Below are positions 37,907-45,753 of a stretch of 64,000 nt of DNA, piece after piece (position 1 is the stretch's first letter; every line of letters begins with the position of its first letter). The stretch comes from Bradyrhizobium erythrophlei (GTDB lineage: Bacteria; Pseudomonadota; Alphaproteobacteria; Rhizobiales; Xanthobacteraceae), in NCBI RefSeq assembly GCF_900129505.1, contig NZ_LT670818.1, positions 7,721,001 through 7,785,000 of the forward strand, read 5' to 3'. Both the position numbers and the translations under genes were made by a program. The notes beneath the pieces are model-generated. The model saw only the letters and a list, made by a program, of their open reading frames with translations. It did not search any database and was not told the origin of the DNA.

Positions 37907-38188
37907 TTATTTCTTTTCGTAACCAGGCTTAACTTGGAGGACCGGGCGAGGAGGGGCATCAATATCAGCGACGGCTAGATTTCGATCCTCTAGGTAATTT
38001 GCTATCGCGCGATCAACGGCTTCGTGGGTAGTATAACTTCCCTTGTATTTCTCCGGCAGCGCGCCTCGGTCGAGAGACAAAGTCCAGAAGCCGTACTGGA
38101 GATCTCTCGCCGCTGTGATCTTATTTCCGTTATCAATCTCCGTGACCCTGGTATTTCCTTCTTCTCCGGTCACATCGTAATCAAACAT
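37907..38188 (-). CDS. Small phage protein of unknown function
   Basis: 93 residues, acidic-then-basic (TGEEGNTRVTEIDNGNKITA, AARDLQYGFWTLSLDRGALP). It is located between the two tail-tube genes and its ATG overlaps the previous stop. It could be a tail assembly factor. No family recognised. Confidence 0.6.
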   Translation of the reverse strand: MFDYDVTGEEGNTRVTEIDNGNKITAARDLQYGFWTLSLDRGALPEKYKGSYTTHEAVDRAIANYLEDRNLAVADIDAPPRPVLQVKPGYEKK

Positions 38189-38958
38189 TATTTTCTTCCG
38201 TAATTCGGGAGACGATCAAACTCAGCCGACCTCCCATTGATCTGACGTCTGTTCCGCTGAAGCGAAGTCCACAAACGCTTGCTGGTTCCTTCTGCCTTTG
38301 CATGGACAGTCTGTTTCAACTCCGCAAAGGCTAGAGATTTTGCTTCATTCCGAAGGAGAGAGAATTGAGCATCGTTCAAAGGCGGGACGAAGGAGTCGAC
38401 TACCGAGAAGACTTCATTGATCTTGCCCGCACACTGAGTCTTTGATCCCTGGAGTGTCGTATCGACGGCAGAATCATAGCTGTCGAACAGGATCTGGTTA
38501 TCGTCAGGCGATGTGTAATAAGAAGGCGGGAGGTTGTTTGTAAAGTAGAACGGGATCGAGTTAGCACCGATGACAATCCGGCTGGTACCAACAGTCAAAT
38601 CCGTACTACCTCGTAGCTGGTCGCTTCGGTTGAAGAAGTCTTTCACCGTCAACCACTTCACATCCGTATAAAATGAATCTGTATCCGTCACCTTCCGACA
38701 GTCATACTTGACCCAACGGACAGACGAGATGTTCGCCGGTATCGTCATCAACGTCGGGAGGAGAGCATTGCCTGACGCGACAAGATTGAACATCGTGTCA
38801 TCAGACGGAAGACCCGTCCTGTCTACGATATCGTAATACGTATTGCGAACAAGACGTGCTACCTGGAGGGACTCAGTCGTATCGGTAATCGAGTTGACGG
38901 AGTCACTGTCCATCGAGGACAAGATGTCCTGGACGATAGTTAGAAGAGTATCTTTCAC
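38188..38958 (-). CDS. Tail tubular protein A-like (head-tail adaptor)
   Basis: 256 residues. Composition and segments (LARLV-type start helix, DIVDRTGLPSDDTMFNLVAS, FYFTNNLPPSYYTSPDDNQI, DSYDSAVDTTLQGSKTQC) match podovirus gp11-like adaptor proteins that sit under the portal. I set the start at GTG 38958, because it overlaps the preceding TGA as GTGA. A longer frame to 39021 would overlap the holin-like gene by 67 bases. Confidence 0.72.
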   Translation of the reverse strand: MKDTLLTIVQDILSSMDSDSVNSITDTTESLQVARLVRNTYYDIVDRTGLPSDDTMFNLVASGNALLPTLMTIPANISSVRWVKYDCRKVTDTDSFYTDVKWLTVKDFFNRSDQLRGSTDLTVGTSRIVIGANSIPFYFTNNLPPSYYTSPDDNQILFDSYDSAVDTTLQGSKTQCAGKINEVFSVVDSFVPPLNDAQFSLLRNEAKSLAFAELKQTVHAKAEGTSKRLWTSLQRNRRQINGRSAEFDRLPNYGRK

Positions 38959-39350
38959 TTCTTCAAATATTCTTGGACAGACGTATGGAGGAACAGGTAC
39001 ATCACCATCCAACCCGCCCACTGGTTGAGCGGATCAGGGAACGCTAGGATCGGTTTGATCTGGGGGAAGTAGGGATGGAAGAGACAATAAAAGACGATAC
39101 TGGCAAACCAGACGATCAGCGGGTAGACGAAGCCGTACTGCATAATCCGGACGCCGAGGTATTGCTGACCAGCAGCAAGCAATGCCTGACGAGCCTTAAC
39201 GACTTCGGTCTCCTGATTGATCAGCTGGACATTGACCGTCCCATCTACCTTATACTTCTCAAGAGCTACGTCCTGCTTCTTCTGTGCGTATGCAGACAGA
39301 CCGTCGATAATCTTCCCGACGAACGGGATCAGTGACAACCAACTAAACAT
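38955..39350 (-). CDS. Holin-like membrane protein
   Basis: 131 residues with an amphipathic N-terminus (FSWLSLIPFVGKIIDGLSAY), a charged central helix and two hydrophobic C-terminal helices (YGFVYPLIVWFASIVFYCLF; WAGWMVMYLFLHTSVQEYL). Such holin-like proteins appear in many podovirus lysis modules. A second small membrane protein lies just upstream. Confidence 0.65.
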   Translation of the reverse strand: MFSWLSLIPFVGKIIDGLSAYAQKKQDVALEKYKVDGTVNVQLINQETEVVKARQALLAAGQQYLGVRIMQYGFVYPLIVWFASIVFYCLFHPYFPQIKPILAFPDPLNQWAGWMVMYLFLHTSVQEYLKK

Positions 39351-39561
39351 CCTTCACCTCAGAGACAAGATCTTTGTACTGACGGAGGAGAAGGAAGAGA
39401 ACACCAATGACGAGCGGGGCATAAGGACGCCAATGCTCAGGAATGATCGGGGTATAGTCCAGGCTGGACGCGATAAAAGCATCATACAGCCCGATGAGAG
39501 ACGTCACGACACCGAGGGTGAAGGTCTTCCACTCCCGTTTTAGTTTCTGAAAGTCGATCAA
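39343..39561 (-). CDS. Small membrane protein, possible holin
   Basis: 72 residues with two hydrophobic segments (FTLGVVTSLIGLYDAFIAS; YAPLVIGVLFLLLRQYKDLV) and a basic start (MIDFQKLKREWK). It overlaps the next gene by 8 bases. The paired membrane genes look like a holin/antiholin module, but no endolysin is adjacent. Confidence 0.6.
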   Translation of the reverse strand: MIDFQKLKREWKTFTLGVVTSLIGLYDAFIASSLDYTPIIPEHWRPYAPLVIGVLFLLLRQYKDLVSEVKDV

Positions 39562-39584
39562 TTCGCTTTACTCGGAAAAGTTGT

Positions 39585-39722
39585 ATGGTAAAAGAAGGTT
39601 GGAATAAATGGGAATGCCAAATGCTCGCAGTCTTAATCACGCTTGGCGTGATCGTCGGAATAGTCGCGCTCTATTTGGCAATCTGCCTACCGATGATGAA
39701 GAACCCAGCGATCCACGACTAG
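39585..39722 (+). CDS. Small membrane protein on the plus strand inside the late block
   Basis: 45 residues with one strong helix (MLAVLITLGVIVGIVALYLA) and a short polar tail (MMKNPAIHD). It occupies the only non-coding gap of the region, opposite to its neighbours, and its TAG shares bases with the TAG of the facing fibre gene. A second frame from ATG 39608 to 39739, with better Shine-Dalgarno spacing (GAAGG), encodes a 43-residue soluble peptide. I favour the membrane protein because of its clean helix. Confidence 0.45.
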   Translation: MVKEGWNKWECQMLAVLITLGVIVGIVALYLAICLPMMKNPAIHD

Positions 39723-40738
39723 GCGAGCCGGACGGCTGAGATCGTACTGTCCTTCGAAAGTCCTGACTGATTAAACAGGATCTTTCCGGACGTCGACGAA
39801 AAATCCCGGCAAGACAGTCTGAGATTTCCGGCTGGCGCTGTAATAATCCCAGACAAGGAAACGAAGAGCTGAACATTCGCGGCTGTAATTCCGAACGTAC
39901 TTGACGCAATCAACGTCGTACCGTCCCACAGCTTAAACGTGAAGCCCGCTGCCCCAACTGTGTCTGTAACCAAAATGCTGCCGGACACGAACCACGTCCC
40001 CACTGTCCCCTGCGCGACACTAGGACCGTCGAAATAGTTCGCTATATTACTCAACGCCACATCGGCACCTAGGGTATTAGTGAATACCGGATGTGAAATC
40101 CGAATGTCATTCACCGCATTCGTCAGGCCGACACCCAGCGTAAACGCACCAGCATTTCCTGCGATGCTTGTGACACCAGAAGCGACATTCGCCTTAACGT
40201 AAGCGGTAGTTGCTATCGTCGTGCTATTGTCCGCTGTCAATGGCGTAGGAGCGGTAGGTACACCCGTCAACGCCGGACTAGCGACATTGGCCTTCAAGGC
40301 AGTCGCAGTAGCCGCATTATTTGCGACAACCGTATCTGCCGCAGCTTGGGCAGTCGAGACTGGCTTATTTACGTCACTCGTATTGTCAATGTTACCAAGC
40401 CCGACATCCGCCTTGACGAGGGACAGATTCACCTTAGCAGTCGAGACATTCGCCAGATCAGAAAGGTTATTGATCTTCGCCAATGCACCGACAAGACCAG
40501 GCGCAGCAGACACATCGATAAGACGGACCGGCTCAAGACCAGAAGCGGGAGGAGGAAGGTTGAGTATTCGATGGCTGTTCATGTCGAAATCAGCACCCAT
40601 CGTATTGGGTCCCGTTCCGTCCCTGCTCACCGTGTTATCAAACGCAGCTACCAACGTCGCGTTGTTAGCCGTCTCCTGCGCCACAGCACTAGCATCATTG
40701 ACGAAGGAAGCCGGAGTAGTAAGTACGACCTTAGTCAC
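39719..40738 (-). CDS. Tail fibre/receptor-binding protein with duplicated N-terminal domain
   Basis: 339 residues. The first 190 align with the N-terminus of the next fibre gene (LTTPASFVNDASAV; MNSHRILNLPPPASGLEPVR; TSDVNKPVSTAQAAADT). That is a virion-attachment domain with alpha-helical repeats. The C-terminal 130 residues form a beta-rich jelly-roll-like tip (FKLWDGTTLIASSTFGITAA ... LSCRDFSSTSGKILFNQSG). The start is GTG, overlapping the previous stop as GTGA. Confidence 0.7.
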   Translation of the reverse strand: MTKVVLTTPASFVNDASAVAQETANNATLVAAFDNTVSRDGTGPNTMGADFDMNSHRILNLPPPASGLEPVRLIDVSAAPGLVGALAKINNLSDLANVSTAKVNLSLVKADVGLGNIDNTSDVNKPVSTAQAAADTVVANNAATATALKANVASPALTGVPTAPTPLTADNSTTIATTAYVKANVASGVTSIAGNAGAFTLGVGLTNAVNDIRISHPVFTNTLGADVALSNIANYFDGPSVAQGTVGTWFVSGSILVTDTVGAAGFTFKLWDGTTLIASSTFGITAANVQLFVSLSGIITAPAGNLRLSCRDFSSTSGKILFNQSGLSKDSTISAVRLA

Positions 40739-42519
40739 GTAACACTCGCACCTTTATTATTACCGAACTGACCGATCAGGCTTGTCGACGTACCATCGAC
40801 GAATAGCCCAGTCGAACCGGGACCGTTTAACTGATTGCCAACAATGTTGAACCCAGTCGCACCACCGATGTTCATGCCGAAGCCACCGGACCCAGCGTAG
40901 ATAAAGTTTCCATTGATCACACCGCCAAGAATCCACGGCACCGTTGGGTTGGTACCCGAGTTTTGCATGTTGATGGCAATGTTATTACCGATAATCTCGT
41001 TGCCAGTTATTAGGACATTCCCAACCTGTTCGGTCACACCAGCGGGACGCTGAAACAGAATCCCGATTACACATCCCTCGATACTATTATTCTGAATGAA
41101 GAACGGTGAGATTGCCTGCGTCGTGACAACGTTTGGCAGAATCGCAATACCATTCCCCTGTTGGTTGTGATTGATTTTATTATTGACGATCCTCAGCCCA
41201 CCACCAGACTGGACAACAATGCTATTGGTTACGGCACCTGACGAAAAGATACTGTTAATCAGCATCGAATCTCCGGAGCCAGGGACGTTGACCCACTGCA
41301 AGATACAATCGTCAGACCAGGAGCCATCCATCCTGACACGATCAATCAGGAAGGTACCGGCGTTGACAGTGATGATACCAACGTTTGCACCAACCATCTG
41401 AATATCACGGATGATCGAGTCTACATTTGCCGCCGTCCCGCCCCCAGGCGCATCAAGAGTTATTCCCGTCCCCCCTGTTGTGGGTTTCGCAGGGTATACA
41501 ATCTGAAACTTTTCGAGGATAACCGACGACGGCGTACTAACCGAGATGCAGCTGTTCGTCGTACCGCAGACAAGCGTCGTCGACTTATAACCAGTCGCCG
41601 CTAGCAGGTTGGCTACAGACCCCTCATATCCGACACCAGTAAATGTAATACGTCCGGTAATCGAAAGTACCGTTCCCAGCTTATAACTTCCGGGAGGGCC
41701 GAAGGAGATACCACCGACGATCGTCGCAGCGTCAATCGTCCCCTGGATAGCAGCAGAATCGTCAACAGCCCCCGCTCCCGTAGCACCGAAGGCACGCCAG
41801 TTATAAACCGGGCCAACGACTTCCCACCAGGCAGTGTCAGCAGATTGAAACTTGCCTGAGTGAGACGGAGGAGAACCCACCTTCTTATAGAGTGCATCGC
41901 CCCAGTCACCTACAGCAGCATAACCAGCCGTTCGGAGAAACGTCGCTCCTGCCGGGATCGTCGCTGCAATCGCAGCCGTCCTAGTAGCGAAGATAGTCGT
42001 ATTAACGGAAGAGACAGCAGCCACCGCCGCGTCAGTATACGCAGTCGTAGCAAGCTGAGTATTATTCGTAAGAGCCGTTGCAGTCGGCGCAGTAGGAACA
42101 CCAGTCAGTGCCGCATTAAAGGCAGCCGCTTTCGCATTAATCGCAGCAGCCTGAAGCGTCGAGATAGGCTTATTCGCATCACTCGTATTCGTAACCTGGT
42201 CGACTCCGAGGTTCACCTTCGTCGTCGCTAGACTCGCAACATCCGAAAGATTATTCGCAGACAGCAACGATCCGATTACCGACGTCGCTGTAGTAATGTC
42301 CCCAAGACGAACAGGCTCCAGCGGTGACGAAGGACGAGGAAGATTCAGTATCCGTTGACTATTCATGTCAATCGGAGCGTTCATCTGATTAGGACTGGTA
42401 CCATCACGAGACAACGTGTTCTCGATGGCAGCCGTTAGTGTGGCGTTGTTAATCCCTTCCTGACCGACAGCACTAGCATCATTGACGAAGGAAGCAGGAG
42501 TAGTAAGCGTGACTTTCAA
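40735..42519 (-). CDS. Tailspike with pectate-lyase-like beta-helix
   Basis: 594 residues. The N-terminal attachment domain is paralogous to the neighbouring fibre. Then comes WRAFGATGAGAVDDSAAIQG, the typical opening of the pectate_lyase_3/glycosyl-hydrolase-28-type beta-helix, followed by many short beta coils (IVVQSGGGLRIVNNKINHNQ; VGNVLITGNEIIGNNIAINM). Such spikes bind and often degrade capsular or O-antigen polysaccharide. The start TTG overlaps the previous stop (TTGA). Confidence 0.78.
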   Translation of the reverse strand: MKVTLTTPASFVNDASAVGQEGINNATLTAAIENTLSRDGTSPNQMNAPIDMNSQRILNLPRPSSPLEPVRLGDITTATSVIGSLLSANNLSDVASLATTKVNLGVDQVTNTSDANKPISTLQAAAINAKAAAFNAALTGVPTAPTATALTNNTQLATTAYTDAAVAAVSSVNTTIFATRTAAIAATIPAGATFLRTAGYAAVGDWGDALYKKVGSPPSHSGKFQSADTAWWEVVGPVYNWRAFGATGAGAVDDSAAIQGTIDAATIVGGISFGPPGSYKLGTVLSITGRITFTGVGYEGSVANLLAATGYKSTTLVCGTTNSCISVSTPSSVILEKFQIVYPAKPTTGGTGITLDAPGGGTAANVDSIIRDIQMVGANVGIITVNAGTFLIDRVRMDGSWSDDCILQWVNVPGSGDSMLINSIFSSGAVTNSIVVQSGGGLRIVNNKINHNQQGNGIAILPNVVTTQAISPFFIQNNSIEGCVIGILFQRPAGVTEQVGNVLITGNEIIGNNIAINMQNSGTNPTVPWILGGVINGNFIYAGSGGFGMNIGGATGFNIVGNQLNGPGSTGLFVDGTSTSLIGQFGNNKGASVT

Positions 42520-43160
42520 GCTAATTTCCAGATCAATACTTCGCCATAAACCTCGGTCGCCTGTCCGAAACCGAACGGAACATTCACATTGCTAGCTGAT
42601 TTAAAACTCTGGAGTTCAAGGATCGACGACGTAGCAAGAAAAAATCGGCCTCTGACCCCGACACTACCCTGATCAAGACGCGAGACGCCAACAACGCCAC
42701 TGATCTGAAAATATACAGATTGTCCAGACTGAAGCACAGAGGCCGTAGTCAGATTAGATAACCGCGCACGGAATGCTGTACTAATACTCGTATTCGTCGC
42801 GAGGGCGTAAGGCATCAAGGCATCTACGAAATATGTACCACCTGGTAATGTTATCTGGTTCGACGAAAGGCTTGCACCGGCAATCTCATTCGTCTTTACG
42901 GTATTCAAACTTGCTTGAACCCACGTATTGATAGCAGAATTAGAAACACTATTGACACCAGACGGCTGCTCCTCACGTACATGGAAGAGCGATGCACCAA
43001 ATGGATTAGCCAATCCCGAAATAGCTGTCGCCGGTAGTTTGACGAAGGAACCACTTCCGGCACCATCCGCTACGAAGACAGTACTCGCTGCAGCAGTCGA
43101 CACACCCTTGCTCTCATGAAGATCAGGCCCAGTCAGACTAGAGTGAGGAACATTCGTCAT
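42516..43160 (-). CDS. Fibre protein with C1q/TNF-like tip
   Basis: 214 residues. The N-terminus (SLTGPDLHESKGVSTAAAST, VFVADGAGSGSFVKLPATAI) resembles phage structural linkers. The C-terminal 140 residues form a predicted jelly roll ending TEVYGEVLIWKLA, as in C1q-like tips. It may be a head fibre or tail accessory protein. It is separated from the capsid cluster by a terminator hairpin. Confidence 0.55.
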   Translation of the reverse strand: MTNVPHSSLTGPDLHESKGVSTAAASTVFVADGAGSGSFVKLPATAISGLANPFGASLFHVREEQPSGVNSVSNSAINTWVQASLNTVKTNEIAGASLSSNQITLPGGTYFVDALMPYALATNTSISTAFRARLSNLTTASVLQSGQSVYFQISGVVGVSRLDQGSVGVRGRFFLATSSILELQSFKSASNVNVPFGFGQATEVYGEVLIWKLA

Positions 43161-43174
43161 TCAAATTCCTAAAA

Positions 43175-43209
43175 GGTGGGGAGAGGTTTTTAAGCCCCTC
43201 CCCTCTCCG
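43175..43209 (-). terminator. Hairpin terminator after the capsid/decoration genes
   Basis: Minus-strand RNA forms GGAGAGG ... CCTCTCC followed by CCACCTTTT. It lies directly downstream of the decoration-like gene, where podoviruses often place a partial terminator to raise capsid gene expression over downstream tail genes. Confidence 0.6.
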
Positions 43210-43210
43210 G

Positions 43211-43720
43211 TTACGGAGTCGTGTAGTAGACGCGGACCTTGGCAGATCCAGCGGTGAAGTTGGCAGTACCAGCCAGAGCGGTAATCAAAGCCGTGTTCAG
43301 AAGGTTACCACCACTGCCGACAAGCGTGCCGACGAAGGAAGCACCCACGATCAAGGTAGTGATCGAACCCAGGGTAAGAGTAGCCACGGTGACAGCGTTA
43401 GCCAGCGCCGTAGTACCCAGGTTGGTAAGCGTTGCGCGATCCGTCTGGATCAGACCGAGAGACAGAGTCGCCGTGGCACCGACGAACGCGGTCTCCACTT
43501 CGATTTCCACCTTCTCGATATGCGCACCCTTGGCAATCGTATCCTCATTGCTGAGGACCGTATTTGTGCCAAAGGCAGCAAGATCACTGAAGTCAAGCTT
43601 CAGTTCGACGAAGCGGTTGGGACCGAAGGTTTTGTACTCACCGTATTTAGCGGAAGCACCTTCCTTGTCACCAAGACGGACGTAAAGACCGTCAGCATTA
43701 GTCCAATTGGTATTGGTCAT
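43211..43720 (-). CDS. Capsid decoration-like protein
   Basis: 169 residues, beta-rich and Thr/Ala/Val-rich (FVGATATLSLGLIQTDRATL; NAVTVATLTLGSITTLIVGA). It follows the major capsid gene by 9 bases and ends in a strand SAKVRVYYTTP. Position and composition fit a head decoration or head fibre-base protein. No catalytic motif is seen. Confidence 0.55.
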   Translation of the reverse strand: MTNTNWTNADGLYVRLGDKEGASAKYGEYKTFGPNRFVELKLDFSDLAAFGTNTVLSNEDTIAKGAHIEKVEIEVETAFVGATATLSLGLIQTDRATLTNLGTTALANAVTVATLTLGSITTLIVGASFVGTLVGSGGNLLNTALITALAGTANFTAGSAKVRVYYTTP

Positions 43721-43729
43721 TGTGTATCC

Positions 43730-44692
43730 TTAGACCTGATCAGTCGCTGAAAGGACGGTGACCAGGTTTTCAGGCCTGTACAGCTTAACGCCATAACGAG
43801 CCGTAGTCACATACTCTTCGCGCTGAAGATCTTTGTTGTAGTCAGTATCGACCTTGGGCGGCTGACGGAGAGAGCCGATGAACGGCAGAACATCCGGGGC
43901 AGCGGAGAAGAAGATATTCGACACACCCGAAGAGTTGATCGTCCGGGAACCAGACGTCGCGACAATCGTCTCACCAGCGTTAGGCGTCAGATTGACAGTC
44001 GTGTAGCAGTCGAAGCCGTACACGTTCGCGATGAACTTGGTACCAGTACTGAAGCCATCCTTGACGACACCTTCCCAACGCGGGTTGTTCTGAACCGACG
44101 TAAGGTTGGTCAGCGTCGACAGCTGATACTCGACAGTCGGATCGACGAGAGCCGTCAGATTAACCATCGGAACGTTCGCCTTCTGCAGCGCCAGCTTCGC
44201 CTTAGCGAAATCGTTCACCGAGATAACGTTGTTCGTACCAGTCGCTACAAACCGATGATCAACACCGTTGATATTGTTCGGATTGGATGCAGTCTGGCTG
44301 TTCGGACCAATGGCCAGAACATCAACTTCCAGAGCCTTCATGATCGCACGTTCCATCTTCGGAACGAACGAGGCGACAAGGCGGGACATGTAAAAACTGT
44401 CCTGCTTCATACGCTCAGTAATATAAGTCGCAGTCGACTTGTATTTGTTGATCGTGAAAGTCAGGTTACCAGTCGCGAGACCAGTGTACCGGACAGCCTG
44501 GCCTTCTAGGTAATCAAGCACTTCAGCCTGACCGATCGAAGGAATGTTGATGGTATCACCATCGGGGAAATCCGATACCATATCGAGGTATCGCATAGCC
44601 ATCAGCTCTTCGAGAAGAACCTCTTTGATCTGGCTGGACCAAACGTTAGCCCGAATTAGATTCGGGGTACCGGCGTAAGTAAGACCTGACAT
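43730..44692 (-). CDS. Major capsid protein
   Basis: 320 residues with HK97-fold features: a helical/loop N-arm (ANVWSSQIKEVLLEELMAMR, YLDMVSDFPDGDTINIPSIG), the long beta-hairpin segment, and an E-loop-like TFTINKYKSTATYITERMKQ. The C-terminus GVKLYRPENLVTVLSATDQV is typical of podovirus capsid proteins. Scaffold and portal genes lie immediately upstream. A GGAG Shine-Dalgarno precedes the ATG. Confidence 0.85.
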   Translation of the reverse strand: MSGLTYAGTPNLIRANVWSSQIKEVLLEELMAMRYLDMVSDFPDGDTINIPSIGQAEVLDYLEGQAVRYTGLATGNLTFTINKYKSTATYITERMKQDSFYMSRLVASFVPKMERAIMKALEVDVLAIGPNSQTASNPNNINGVDHRFVATGTNNVISVNDFAKAKLALQKANVPMVNLTALVDPTVEYQLSTLTNLTSVQNNPRWEGVVKDGFSTGTKFIANVYGFDCYTTVNLTPNAGETIVATSGSRTINSSGVSNIFFSAAPDVLPFIGSLRQPPKVDTDYNKDLQREEYVTTARYGVKLYRPENLVTVLSATDQV

Positions 44693-44712
44693 TGGTCAGG
44701 AAACTCCTAAAT

Positions 44713-45495
44713 TTAGGAGTTCGTGAGTCCGAAGCGTTCTGGGTCCGCAGCAGCATCTTTGTGCAGCTGGGCTTGGACCTGAGGAGACCAGTAAACCCGG
44801 TCACCCTTCTCTAGACGAAGCTTGTCGTAGTAAGCCTTGTCTCGAAATGTGTCGCTTGGAGCAAAGCCGGAGTCAGGATTTACATCTGACACTGGCGGGG
44901 AAGAAAAGAGATTACGGCGATCAGCCGGTTTATCTTCAACACCGATCAGCTTGAAAAAAGCTGCCGGGTTTTCAGCTGCGAGATTGTTGAGAAATGCTTC
45001 TCCCAATCCGAGCTGTCGTCCTTGTTCACGAACTTTGGTTGCGAAATTAGGCCCAAGTTTTTCCTGAAGCTTCTGCTTGACGGTGGCACGGTTAGTGTTT
45101 CCACGCCGTTCCGCCTCACGCTTGCTGAGCAACGCATCAATCTGCGCCTCTAGCTGCTCTGGAGTCTGTGCCTGTGAACTTGGGACCTGTTCGCTACCGT
45201 GGTGCGGCTCGCTAATGGGTGTCTTGCTGGTGCTGGAAGCGATGTTGTCCACCAAATCTTCCAGGCGAGTACGAGTACTCAATTCTGCTTCGAGCCGGGC
45301 TTTCGTCGCTCTGAACTCAGCAGCCTCAGTTTCGAGGCGTTGAATGTGAGCGTCTTTAAACACGGCTCCCTTAGCCAGGTCGGCTACAGTCTTATACTTC
45401 TTTCCTTCACCGACTAATTCGGTCGAATAGTCTTTGGAAGGATCAAGATCAGTATTTAGGCTTTCGGCAAACAACGATTGGTCATCGGTAGGCAA
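44713..45495 (-). CDS. Capsid scaffolding protein
   Basis: 260 residues, highly charged, with a long coiled-coil helix (IQRLETEAAEFRATKARLEA, ELSTRTRLEDLVDN) and a basic C-terminal part (LRLEKGDRVYWSPQVQAQLH). Its place between portal and capsid and its acidic disordered start (SLFAESLNTDLDPSKDYSTE) fit a scaffold. The start is TTG at 45495. Confidence 0.8.
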   Translation of the reverse strand: MPTDDQSLFAESLNTDLDPSKDYSTELVGEGKKYKTVADLAKGAVFKDAHIQRLETEAAEFRATKARLEAELSTRTRLEDLVDNIASSTSKTPISEPHHGSEQVPSSQAQTPEQLEAQIDALLSKREAERRGNTNRATVKQKLQEKLGPNFATKVREQGRQLGLGEAFLNNLAAENPAAFFKLIGVEDKPADRRNLFSSPPVSDVNPDSGFAPSDTFRDKAYYDKLRLEKGDRVYWSPQVQAQLHKDAAADPERFGLTNS

Positions 45496-45498
45496 AAG

Positions 45499-45753
45499 TT
45501 AGTCTTTCTTGAAAGTGAAGAGAGCGATTAGCTCTTGGTACGCACTGTACCGCCCGTTGCGATTTGCCTGTTTGAATGGCCATGCAGGGGATTCGTAGTC
45601 CAGAGAAGATGCTTCTTGTCGTTCAATCGCCTTCGATCTCTGGGTTAAAACTTTGATCAGCGTGTCTACGGCCGTCGTACTGGCACGTAGAGTCGCTTCA
45701 ACTTCTTTCTTCTTGTCGTCTGGGACGAACTGAAGGAGTTCTAGATTTATCAT
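45499..45753 (-). CDS. Small protein between portal and scaffold
   Basis: 84 residues, mostly helical (LELLQFVPDDKKKEVEATLR; VDTLIKVLTQRSKAIERQEA). The ATGA overlap with the portal stop indicates translational coupling. The function is unknown; it may be a head assembly factor. Confidence 0.6.
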   Translation of the reverse strand: MINLELLQFVPDDKKKEVEATLRASTTAVDTLIKVLTQRSKAIERQEASSLDYESPAWPFKQANRNGRYSAYQELIALFTFKKD

